From positions 183,846-247,051 of the forward strand of contig NZ_LT596207.1 in NCBI RefSeq assembly GCF_900092335.1: a DNA stretch of 63,206 nt. The letters are read 5' to 3'. Both the position numbers and the translations under genes were made by a program. The notes beneath the pieces were generated by a model. That model worked only from the letters and a program-made list of their open reading frames with translations. It did not search any database and was not told the origin of the DNA. Each line of letters begins with the position of its first letter. The stretch's first letter is position 1. Shown piece by piece: positions 20,409 through 28,447 of this stretch. The DNA comes from Corynebacterium phoceense (GTDB taxonomy: Bacteria; Actinomycetota; Actinomycetes; Mycobacteriales; Mycobacteriaceae).

Positions 20409-23400
20409 ATGACCAGCCAGAATTCTTCTGCCCCTGCCTACACCCGCCTGCCGGAATCCGATGATGTCGACGCCGTCGTCGAGGCCGCCGTCACCCGCGC
20501 CCACGAATTCCTCAACGCCAGCGCGGACGAGCAAGACAAGGGAACCGAGCAGCTCGCCAGCCTGCTGCGGGATTCCGATGGCGTGAACTTCACCATGGAC
20601 TTCGTCGACCGCGTCATGCGCCCGGAGGACAACGCCGTGGCCGCCGACGCCCTCAAGGACGTCACTAGCCGCTATGATGCGCGCTTCCTGGGTCTTATCA
20701 ACGGCACGCTCGTGGGCCTGGGTGGCTTCTTCGGTCCGATCCTCCCGAGCCTCGTCATGCCGCTCGCGCGCCTGCGCATGCGTCAGATGGTGGGCCACCT
20801 GGTCCTCGACGCGGAGTCGGACGCGCTGGACAAGATGCTCGACAAGGCCGCGGCGTCCGGCGAGCACTTGAACCTCAACCTGCTCGGCGAAGCCGTCCTC
20901 GGCGAGGACGAGGCCCGCTCGCGCGCAGCGCGCACCCTGGCACTCATCCAGAACCCCAAGGTCACGTACGTCTCCGTCAAGGCGTCTTCGATGGTGGCGC
21001 AGCTCAATCCTTGGGATATCGATGGCTCGGTTGAGCGCTTGAAGGAGCGTCTGCGTCCGCTCTACGAAGCCGCGGTGGCGCGCAGCCCGCACGTCTTTAT
21101 CAACCTGGACATGGAGGAATACCACGACCTCCACCTCACCATTCGCCTCTTCAAGGAGCTGCTCAGCGAGCCGGAGTTCCACAACCTCGAGGCCGGCATC
21201 GTGCTCCAGGCCTACCTGCCGGATACGTTCGAGGCCCTGGAGGAGCTCGCGGAGTTCGGTGTTGAGCGCGTCGCCAAGGGCGGAGCGCCCATCAAGATCC
21301 GCATCGTCAAGGGCGCGAACCTCTCCATGGAGCACGTCCAGGGCGAGATCCACGGGTGGAAGGTCGCCACCTACGAGGACAAGGCGCAGGTCGACGCGAA
21401 CTACTACCGCCTGCTTGACTACATCGTGCGCCCGCAGTTCGCGGACGCCGTGCGCATCGGCATCGCCACGCACAACCTGTTCACCGCGGGCATGGCCTAC
21501 GAGCTCGCCACCAAGCGCGGCGTGCTGCGCATGCTCGACTCGGAGATGCTCCAAGGCATGTCCCCGGCACAGCAAGAAGCGGTCCGCACCCGCTTCGAGG
21601 GCCGCCAGATTCTCTACACCCCGGTCGTCCACGCCGAGGACTTCGACGTCGCCGTGTCCTACCTCGTGCGCCGCCTCGAGGAAAACTCCGCGTCCCAGAA
21701 CTTCCTCTACGCGCTCTTCGCGCCGGACCAGAAGCAGGCCCTCGCCGATCAGGAGCAGCATTTCCGGACCGCCGTCGCCGAGCGCTGGGAGACTTTTGCT
21801 GGCCCGAAGCGCACCCAAGATCGTGTCGATGAATCGACGAACAAACAAGGACGCCAGGCCCCACGCACCGGCCGCTTTACCAACGAGCCGGACACGGATC
21901 CGGCCCTGCATGCCAACCGCCAGTGGGCACAGGAAGCGCTCACCACCAACCCAGGCGAGCACGGCATCGAAGAGGTCACCGATCCCCAGCAGGCTGTCGC
22001 CGCCATCGCGACGGCCAAGGCGCTGGCGCCCGAGTGGGGTGCGAAGACCGGCCACGAGCGCGCGGAGGTCCTCGACACCATCGCGGACAAACTGGCGGAC
22101 CACCGCGGGGACTTCATCTCCGTCGCCGCGTGGGAGGCTAACAAGACGGTGACGCAGACGGACCCGGAGGTCTCCGAGGCCATCGACTTCGCCACCTACT
22201 ACGCGCAGTCCGCACGCTTGCTTGACGATGCCCGCTCGATCTTTACCCCGAACCAGGTCACCGTCGTCACCCCGCCGTGGAACTTCCCGGTGGCCATTCC
22301 GGTGGGCGGCATACTCTCCGCGCTCGCAGCGGGCTCGGCCGTCATCATCAAGCCGGCGCCGCAGGTCGTCCACTGCGCCAAGGTCGCGGTCAGCGCCATC
22401 CACGAAGGCCTGCGCGAGCACGGCCTCGATACCAGCCTGGTCCAGCTTGTCCTCACCGACGAAGGCGAGGCTGGCAAGGCACTCATCTCCCACGAGGACG
22501 TCGACGCCGTCATCCTCACCGGCGCCTCGGACACCGGCGCGCTTTTCCGCTCCTGGCGCCCGGAGATGAACCTCATGGCGGAGACCTCCGGCAAGAATGC
22601 GCTCATCATCACCCCGGCCGCGGACCCGGACCTGGCCATCGCGGATCTCTACAACTCGGCGTTCGGCCACTCCGGTCAGAAGTGCTCCGCCGCCTCCCTC
22701 GTCATCTTCGTCGGCGCCGCAGGCACCTCGCAGCGCCTGCGCACGCAGCTTATCGATGCCGCCAAGACCCTTAAGGTCGGCCCCGGCCACGACATCACCA
22801 CGACGATGAACGGTCTCGCCGAAGCTCCCGGTGAGAAGCTCCTGCGCGGCCTCACCCAGCTGGAGCCGGGCGAGACGTGGCTGCTCAAGCCAGAAAAGCT
22901 CAACGAGGAGGGCACCCTGTGGTCCCCGGGCATTCGCGATAACGTGCAGCCAGGTTCCTGGTACCACCTGAACGAGTGCTTCGGTCCAGTGCTCGGCATC
23001 ATGCATGCAGACACCCTCGAGCAGGCCATCGCGTGGCAGAACGCCACTGGTTACGGGCTCACCGGCGGCATCCACTCGCTCGACGACAAGGAGATCGAGT
23101 ACTGGATGGACCACGTCGAGGTGGGCAACGCCTACGTCAACCGCGGGATTACCGGCGCCATCGTCCAGCGCCAGTCCTTCGGCGGTTGGAAGAAGTCCGT
23201 CATGGGTCCGGGTGCCAAGGCCGGCGGCCCCAACTACGTCCCGCAGATGGGCACGTGGTCCGACGGCGAGCTCCGCGTCCACGACGTCGACATTCAGGCC
23301 CCGGTCAAGGCCCTGCTCGCCCAGCTTCCCGATGCCCTCAGTGAGGAGGACATCGCCTGGCTGTGGCGTGCCGCCGAACTCGACCAGCTCGCGTGGCAGG

Positions 23401-23912
23401 AGGAATTCGGCCGCGAACACGACCGCGCAGGTCTCGTCTCCGAAGCCAATATCTTCCGCTACCGCCCAGTGCTCGAGCCGCTGCGCATCCGCATCGGCTA
23501 CGGCTACGCGTTGCGTGACGTCGTCCGCCATGCCCTCGCTGGCGCCCTCCTCCGAGCCGAGTTCGACGGAGTCCACTTCGGCAACGTGGAGCCGCGTTTC
23601 TCCGCGACGCCGGAGATTGCAGCCGAGCTGGCGGAACGGGGCATCGGCAAGCTGGGCGTCACGGTCGCTGCACAGTCGGACGAAGATTTTGCCCGCGAGC
23701 TGGCCCACACGCCGTCTGCACGCATGCGTGCCCTCGGCGCCGTCGCGGACTCGGCACGCACGGCCGCGGTGGAGTCCAATTCGGTCATCCTCGACCAGCC
23801 GGTGCTTGCCGATGGCCGCCGCGAGCTCCTGCCTTACCTCCTTGAGCAGGCAGTTTCGGTGACCATGCACCGCTTCGGTATCATCCGCTCGGTCGCTGGC
23901 ATCGCGCGTTAA
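20409..23912 (+). CDS. putA: Bifunctional proline dehydrogenase / pyrroline-5-carboxylate dehydrogenase
   Basis: Oxidises proline to glutamate in two steps, FAD-linked then NAD-linked. 1167 residues. Proline dehydrogenase barrel at about 90-470 with KASSMVAQLNPWDID, IKIRIVKGANLSMEH and RIGIATHNLFTAGMA; aldehyde dehydrogenase domain at about 510-1000 with VVTPPWNFPVAIPVGG, the Glu in MAETSGKNALI and the catalytic Cys in GHSGQKCSAASLV; a C-terminal extension of about 160 residues. No ribbon-helix-helix DNA-binding domain is present, so this is a purely enzymatic PutA, not an autorepressor. A terminator follows at 23949-23989. Confidence 0.97.
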   Translation: MTSQNSSAPAYTRLPESDDVDAVVEAAVTRAHEFLNASADEQDKGTEQLASLLRDSDGVNFTMDFVDRVMRPEDNAVAADALKDVTSRYDARFLGLINGTLVGLGGFFGPILPSLVMPLARLRMRQMVGHLVLDAESDALDKMLDKAAASGEHLNLNLLGEAVLGEDEARSRAARTLALIQNPKVTYVSVKASSMVAQLNPWDIDGSVERLKERLRPLYEAAVARSPHVFINLDMEEYHDLHLTIRLFKELLSEPEFHNLEAGIVLQAYLPDTFEALEELAEFGVERVAKGGAPIKIRIVKGANLSMEHVQGEIHGWKVATYEDKAQVDANYYRLLDYIVRPQFADAVRIGIATHNLFTAGMAYELATKRGVLRMLDSEMLQGMSPAQQEAVRTRFEGRQILYTPVVHAEDFDVAVSYLVRRLEENSASQNFLYALFAPDQKQALADQEQHFRTAVAERWETFAGPKRTQDRVDESTNKQGRQAPRTGRFTNEPDTDPALHANRQWAQEALTTNPGEHGIEEVTDPQQAVAAIATAKALAPEWGAKTGHERAEVLDTIADKLADHRGDFISVAAWEANKTVTQTDPEVSEAIDFATYYAQSARLLDDARSIFTPNQVTVVTPPWNFPVAIPVGGILSALAAGSAVIIKPAPQVVHCAKVAVSAIHEGLREHGLDTSLVQLVLTDEGEAGKALISHEDVDAVILTGASDTGALFRSWRPEMNLMAETSGKNALIITPAADPDLAIADLYNSAFGHSGQKCSAASLVIFVGAAGTSQRLRTQLIDAAKTLKVGPGHDITTTMNGLAEAPGEKLLRGLTQLEPGETWLLKPEKLNEEGTLWSPGIRDNVQPGSWYHLNECFGPVLGIMHADTLEQAIAWQNATGYGLTGGIHSLDDKEIEYWMDHVEVGNAYVNRGITGAIVQRQSFGGWKKSVMGPGAKAGGPNYVPQMGTWSDGELRVHDVDIQAPVKALLAQLPDALSEEDIAWLWRAAELDQLAWQEEFGREHDRAGLVSEANIFRYRPVLEPLRIRIGYGYALRDVVRHALAGALLRAEFDGVHFGNVEPRFSATPEIAAELAERGIGKLGVTVAAQSDEDFARELAHTPSARMRALGAVADSARTAAVESNSVILDQPVLADGRRELLPYLLEQAVSVTMHRFGIIRSVAGIAR

Positions 23913-23948
23913 GCGCGCCTGCGGCGTGCCATAGACGCACGCTGTCAT

Positions 23949-23989
23949 GCCCCAACTTTCTGCCCTTTGTGCAGGAAGTTGGGGCTTTT
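23949..23989 (+). terminator. Terminator after putA
   Basis: CCCCAACTTTCTGC (23950-23963) pairs with GCAGGAAGTTGGGG (23971-23984), one wobble pair, then CTTTTG. A clear rho-independent terminator. Confidence 0.9.
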
Positions 23990-24006
23990 GTGGCAATATG
24001 GGACGG

Positions 24007-25464
24007 GTGAGTTCAGACAATTCCCAAGAAAATACCTCCACACAGGCACACGGCACCGCCGTGCCGCAGGCAGCCACGGGTAGCCAGGCAAAGATTGCGC
24101 AGCCACTCGTCGCTTCCGACGCCGAAGGCATTGGCGCCGATGTGCCCGATGCCCTCGCGCACGACCGCAAGACCGCCGTCATCCACCGCGACTTCAAGTC
24201 GATGGCGTCGTTCTCGTGGCGATTCATTGTCATCGTCGCGGCCATCGCGCTCATCGGCTACGTGCTCAAGTTCGTGTGGGCAGGCCTGCTTCCCGTTATC
24301 CTCGCAATTCTGGTCTCCACGGTGCTCTACCCCGTCACCGCCTTTATGCGTACGAAATGGCGCTTCCCGGGTGCGCTCGCCGCGGCGACAACGCTGGTGG
24401 GCTTCTTCGTCATCGTCAGTGGCATCTTCGTCGCCATGGCACCGACCGTCAAGGAACAGAGCGGCCAGCTCTTCTCGCAGGCCGAAGAGGGCATTAACAA
24501 ACTCGTCGGCATGACGGACCAACTGCCCTTCAACGTCGACCAGGCACAGATCCAGTCCGTGGTCGATGACGTCACGAACCTCATTAAGAACCAGGCCTCC
24601 AACATCGCTGGCGGCGTGCTCTCTGGCGTGTCCACGGTGAGCTCCATCGTGGTCAACCTCGTCATCATGCTCTTCCTCACCTTCTTCTTCATCAAGGAAG
24701 GCGAGAAGTTCCTGCCCTGGCTGCGCAAGTACGTGGGCCACTCCACTGGCTGGCACATCACGGAGCTGTCCAACCGCATCTGGAAGACGCTGTCCGGCTT
24801 CATCCAGGCCCAGGCCACCGTCGCCTTCGTCGACGCCGTCCTCATTGGCGCCGGCCTGTGGATCATGGGCGTGCCGCTGGCCTTCGTCATCGGCGTCGTC
24901 ACGTTCTTCGCCAGCTTCATCCCTGTTATCGGTGCCGTGACCGCCGGCGTCCTCGCCGTCGCCATCGCGCTCGTTTCGCAGGGCTTCACCAGCGCGATTA
25001 TCGCGCTCATCATCGTCGTCGCCGTCCAGCAGATTGAGGGCAACGTCCTCCAGCCGCTGCTGCAGTCCAAGGCCATGGGCCTGCATGCGGCCATCATCCT
25101 GCTCTCCGTGACGGTGGGCTCCGCCCTCGCTGGCATCATCGGCGCGTTCCTTGCTGTGCCCGTCGCCGCGACCATCGGCGTCATCTTCCGCTACAACGCG
25201 CTCGTGACCTCCATCCGCTCCGGCGAGGTCGATCCCGCTTCAGCTGAGATCGTCACCGGCGCGCCCAAGCCCGATAAGAAATCGAAGAAGAAGGACGCCA
25301 CCAAGGCCGAAGATTCCGTCGCTTCCGAGCAGGCTGCCGACGACAACGCCACCGACTCCAGCCCCGACATGGACGCCGCCCGCGACATCGAGCGCCTCGC
25401 GCCCGACTCCCCGCGCGCCAAGGTGCGTGAGCTCTACCTCGCGATGGCGCCGAGCGCCAGCTAA
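24007..25464 (+). CDS. AI-2E family transporter (membrane permease)
   Basis: About 485 residues. Two N-terminal hydrophobic segments (residues 65-115), a third near 125-150, a soluble helical insert (KEQSGQLFSQAEEGINKLVGM), then at least five further segments including LVIMLFLTFFFIKEGE and the family signature PVIGAVTAGVLAVAIALV / QQIEGNVLQPLLQSKAMGLHAAIILLSV. The tail after residue 400 is a charged Lys/Glu region. Family members have been linked to autoinducer-2 export or to Na+/H+ exchange; substrate here is unknown. A GTG at 24007 with AATATG as a -10 would be leaderless; an in-frame ATG at 23998 is the alternative. Confidence 0.9.
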   Translation: MSSDNSQENTSTQAHGTAVPQAATGSQAKIAQPLVASDAEGIGADVPDALAHDRKTAVIHRDFKSMASFSWRFIVIVAAIALIGYVLKFVWAGLLPVILAILVSTVLYPVTAFMRTKWRFPGALAAATTLVGFFVIVSGIFVAMAPTVKEQSGQLFSQAEEGINKLVGMTDQLPFNVDQAQIQSVVDDVTNLIKNQASNIAGGVLSGVSTVSSIVVNLVIMLFLTFFFIKEGEKFLPWLRKYVGHSTGWHITELSNRIWKTLSGFIQAQATVAFVDAVLIGAGLWIMGVPLAFVIGVVTFFASFIPVIGAVTAGVLAVAIALVSQGFTSAIIALIIVVAVQQIEGNVLQPLLQSKAMGLHAAIILLSVTVGSALAGIIGAFLAVPVAATIGVIFRYNALVTSIRSGEVDPASAEIVTGAPKPDKKSKKKDATKAEDSVASEQAADDNATDSSPDMDAARDIERLAPDSPRAKVRELYLAMAPSAS

Positions 25465-25478
25465 ACAGCCCACTGCCC

Positions 25479-25513
25479 AACCTCCCGCTCCACTTGTCGG
25501 CGCGGGAGGTTTC
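25479..25513 (+). terminator. Terminator after the AI-2E transporter gene
   Basis: AACCTCCCGC and GCGGGAGGTT form a 10-bp stem, 14 bp after the stop, with a short T run. Confidence 0.8.
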
Positions 25514-25671
25514 AGCGTTTTACGCCGCTCGCATTCATTCCTCGCCCACAGACAGCACGAACGCCAAAAAGCAGTTTGACCTCCATGAATCTCTTGAGGA
25601 GGCATTCATGTCGACACCCCCTGGCATGCTGTGGTCACTCGATTACCGCACCACGCTCAAGGAGCCTCGCT

Positions 25672-26451
25672 ATGAAACCGCTTACCATCATTCGTCTCAG
25701 CGTCCCCCTCGTGATCGCCGCGCCTTTCACGTGGAACGCCGCCCAGCGTCGCTACCGCTGCAGCCGCGCCGTCCCACTCGCCGCACCCCGCGCCCGCAGT
25801 CCCCACAACACAGGCCCGCGCGAGCTCAATCTCGATGACGCCAAGCAAGCCATCGCCACGGCGTTAACCACCACAGCGTCTCCCTCCCGTGTCACCGTCA
25901 CCAGCGCGAGCCCCGCCGCTCACGCGGCATACACGCAGGCTGGGTTCACGCTGCCCGCCATCAACGCCATGTTGACCACCGCAGATTCGTTCCCTGGACA
26001 CAACGGACGTCTCTGTTTCCGCACGGCTGCGCACTTCCTCGTCGTCGACCCCGCCGACGGTGTCCTCGTCGCCTTCGCACCGAAGAAAGATACCTACAAA
26101 AAGAAGGCGAACCAGCACCGTCCTGCCCCTCGCACGTCCGGTACGCGCCGTCAGCCGACGCGCCCCCTGCGCCACCGCGCCAAGCCTGTAACGCTCCCGC
26201 TTCCCACGGCGCGCAAGGATTTCATCGACCTACTCGAAGACCGCGGCTTCATCATCACCCCAGGCCGAAAGCACACCAAGGTGATACACCCCGCACATCC
26301 CGGCAAGCTGAACACTATCCCCTCCACCGCCTCTGATTATCGGTGGATCGCCAACGCCGTGCGCGATATCAGGCACAACTTCGGCATTGACCTGCGGCGG
26401 GCTACTGGGGAAGACGCCTGGGCGCCAATGACCACTAGTGGGCTGCGATGA
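25672..26451 (+). CDS. Unknown protein with C-terminal HicA-like domain
   Basis: 259 residues from the ATG at 25672, chosen because AAGGAG lies 7 bases upstream. The N-terminus has a short hydrophobic stretch (PLTIIRLSVPLVIAAPF) that could be a signal or anchor. Residues 60-135 form a folded segment (LDDAKQAIATALTT, VTSASPAAHAAYTQAGF, RLCFRTAAHFLVVD). A basic, Pro/Arg-rich linker follows (about 140-180). Residues 185-250 (RKDFIDLLEDRGFIITPGRKHTKVIHP, then DYRWIANAVRDIRHNFGIDL) look like the HicA mRNA interferase fold, in which a His after a Gly-rich turn cuts mRNA; here KHTKVIHP takes that place. No HicB-like antitoxin follows. It overlaps the convergent nucleosidase gene by 17 bp. HicA relation is inference from pattern. 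Confidence 0.65.
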   Translation: MKPLTIIRLSVPLVIAAPFTWNAAQRRYRCSRAVPLAAPRARSPHNTGPRELNLDDAKQAIATALTTTASPSRVTVTSASPAAHAAYTQAGFTLPAINAMLTTADSFPGHNGRLCFRTAAHFLVVDPADGVLVAFAPKKDTYKKKANQHRPAPRTSGTRRQPTRPLRHRAKPVTLPLPTARKDFIDLLEDRGFIITPGRKHTKVIHPAHPGKLNTIPSTASDYRWIANAVRDIRHNFGIDLRRATGEDAWAPMTTSGLR

Positions 26452-27049
26452 ATCCCGACTTCACGCATGCCTCATGCAGCTCGTGCGCCGCGCGCGGTAG
26501 AGCGTCATCCCACTTGCCCACGCTCGACTCATTAGCTGGATCCGAGACCTGCTTGAGCAGCGTCACCGGCACGCCGAAGCGCTGACAGACCGCCGCGATG
26601 GCGTAACCCTCCATGTCGCATAGACCCGAGTCCTGCGCCAGACGCTCACGGGTGTGCGTATCTGAAACGAACATGTCACCCGTCGCCAACCCCTGGACCG
26701 GATGGTTGCCGGAAACGGGAATCTCGATGACCTTGGGCAGCAGGTAGCGGTCAATATCGGTGAGCATTTCCAGCTTGAAGTCGTGCTTGGTCACGCGGTC
26801 AATCTCGTAGACGCCATCCAGCCCGTCGCGCAGCGCGCCGACCGTGCCAATATTGACCACCCGGCGCGGCAGCGTGCCCTCCTCGCGCGCCACCGTGAGA
26901 TACTCCGTCAGCGCCATCGCCGCCGGAAGCGTGCCAATACCCGTCACCAACAGCGGAGTGCCCTCCGGCAAGGCCGCGGCTTCCTTGTCTACAGCGGCGA
27001 CGAACAGAATAGTTGCGGAGTGATTATCTAATTCTTCAATGGCGCTCAT
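26435..27049 (-). CDS. Nucleosidase / purine nucleoside phosphorylase family protein
   Basis: 204 residues. Carries the PNP_UDP fold marks: ILFVAAVDKEAAALP at the N-terminus, LVTGIGTLPAAMAL, VVNIGTVGALRDGLDGVYEID and the substrate/catalytic segment GLCDMEGYAIAAVCQRFGVPVTLLKQVSDPANE (Met-Glu binds the ribose, Asp acts on the base). Likely hydrolyses or phosphorolyses a nucleoside such as methylthioadenosine or S-adenosylhomocysteine. ATG at 27049 chosen for the family start; the frame is open further upstream but without good start context. Confidence 0.88.
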   Translation of the reverse strand: MSAIEELDNHSATILFVAAVDKEAAALPEGTPLLVTGIGTLPAAMALTEYLTVAREEGTLPRRVVNIGTVGALRDGLDGVYEIDRVTKHDFKLEMLTDIDRYLLPKVIEIPVSGNHPVQGLATGDMFVSDTHTRERLAQDSGLCDMEGYAIAAVCQRFGVPVTLLKQVSDPANESSVGKWDDALPRAAHELHEACVKSGFIAAH

Positions 27050-27132
27050 GCTCTGAGAGCTTACCGCGGTTCGTATTCCGAAACCGTCGTCACCACGTAG
27101 CACAGTCATACTGGTAACTGGGTTAGCTTGTA

Positions 27133-27741
27133 TTAGTGCTTACTCCTGCTACCTTCGAAACGCCCGCCGCGTGACGCGCGTACTGAGGTTTCTCCACCCT
27201 CAGGGCCAAGATAGTCATTACCCCATGAGTCTTCTGCAAAAATTGGATACTCTTCACGCCAGCTCTTGCGCCTTCGCGGGGCGTAAGCCCGTTCGTAGCT
27301 CTTCGAACGGTTCTGACGCTTCTTACGCTTCGATGTCGTCGACGAACCGTGATGTATCGAGCCAGAGTTATCTGTTTTGCCTGCATCTGAGACATCCAAC
27401 AAATATGGCAGCGCAGCCGCAGGTACGCGTCCTGATGCAATGTCCTGTTTAGATACCCGCGGGTGGTTTTTACGACGCTTGTTCGATCGGGAAGTTGCTT
27501 TTCCTCCCTTTGGATTCGATTGACCGACTACGCGCCCTGCTTTATCAATCGTTTTCATTGTTTGAGGTCGTGCAAGGAGCACCACCTTCCTGCGACTGGA
27601 ACACAGTGTTTTACTGTCGTTCAACTGAAAATGCGTCTGCAAAGACTTTGAATTCGGGAAGTACTGTACTGAACGCCCACATACCGGGCACCGATAAAGG
27701 CCATTCTCAAACTTGGCCGTAACGATAAGAGGACTCGACAT
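27133..27741 (-). CDS. Orphan basic protein with zinc-knuckle-like N-terminus
   Basis: 202 residues, not recognised. Residues 10-50 read ENGLYRCPVCGRSVQYFPNS followed by LQTHFQLNDSKTLC, giving C-x2-C, His and Cys at spacings that could bind one zinc. The rest is basic, low-complexity and probably disordered (KRRKNHPRVSKQ, STTSKRKKRQNRSKSYERAYAPRRRKSWRE). GC content is visibly lower than in the neighbours, suggesting transfer. No Shine-Dalgarno sequence stands out, so it is a modest prediction; nucleic-acid binding is inferred only. Confidence 0.55.
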   Translation of the reverse strand: MSSPLIVTAKFENGLYRCPVCGRSVQYFPNSKSLQTHFQLNDSKTLCSSRRKVVLLARPQTMKTIDKAGRVVGQSNPKGGKATSRSNKRRKNHPRVSKQDIASGRVPAAALPYLLDVSDAGKTDNSGSIHHGSSTTSKRKKRQNRSKSYERAYAPRRRKSWREEYPIFAEDSWGNDYLGPEGGETSVRASRGGRFEGSRSKH

Positions 27742-28007
27742 TCCAAAATCATACGAATTTCGCTCCCCTGTCCGCAGAACTTTCCGCGTACTACTCCCAA
27801 ATTTAACGCCTCTTCACTACAACCTTCCCACCCCTTCGAACGGGGGAGGCACGAGCCGAATGGACACCACAGCAAAATGGCCTCTGCCGGCGCCGATGCA
27901 ACTGCCCTAAAACCTTGAGTCATCTACGCAGGCCACGCGCGCATTTAAGGACAAAGGTCCGGTACATTGTGGAGAAGTAGTCCTGTGTGAACGCCTGGAG
28001 GAACAAC

Positions 28008-28409
28008 GTGAAGAAGCGCATCGAAGTCACCGCCGCCGTCTTGGTCCGAGACGGCAAGGTTCTTGGAGCCCGGCGCGGCGAGCAGATGTCTTTGGCGGGT
28101 TTCTGGGAGTTCCCCGGTGGAAAGATCGAGCCGGGCGAGACACCGGAACAGGCACTGCACCGCGAGCTCAAAGAGGAACTCCTCATCGACGCCCAGGTTG
28201 GCGATCACCTCGTCACCACGGAGCACGAATACGGCTTCGGCATCGTCGTTCTTGCATCGTTCCTGTGCCGACTGCAAGAGGGCGAACCGAAGCTCACCGA
28301 GCACGCTGAGATCCGCTGGTTCGCGCCGGAAGATCTGTTGTCCGTCGAGTGGGCGCCAGCTGACGTCGAGGCCGTCGAGCTCGTTCTGGCCCGCATGCAG
28401 CAGCCTTAA
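28008..28409 (+). CDS. NUDIX hydrolase, MutT-like
   Basis: 133 residues from a GTG at 28008 with GGAGG six bases upstream (VKKRIEVTAAVLVRDG). The complete NUDIX box GKIEPGETPEQALHRELKEE plus LL is present. Short MutT-type enzymes remove 8-oxo-dGTP or related damaged nucleotides; the compact form and the FWEFPGGKIE sequence agree with the MutT group. It lies 38 bp upstream of the large helicase gene on the same strand and probably forms an operon with it. Confidence 0.93.
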   Translation: MKKRIEVTAAVLVRDGKVLGARRGEQMSLAGFWEFPGGKIEPGETPEQALHRELKEELLIDAQVGDHLVTTEHEYGFGIVVLASFLCRLQEGEPKLTEHAEIRWFAPEDLLSVEWAPADVEAVELVLARMQQP

Positions 28410-28447
28410 GCCGAACGGCCCTGGAAACACCTACAGACCAGCACGCC

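Noticed and set aside
20223..24254. A 1343-codon open frame on the minus strand opposite putA
   Set aside because: Its protein has no recognisable domain, is low in hydrophobic order and rich in Arg/Val/Leu/His as expected for the reverse of GC-rich codons; PutA on the plus strand explains the region fully. Worth noting only because of its length.
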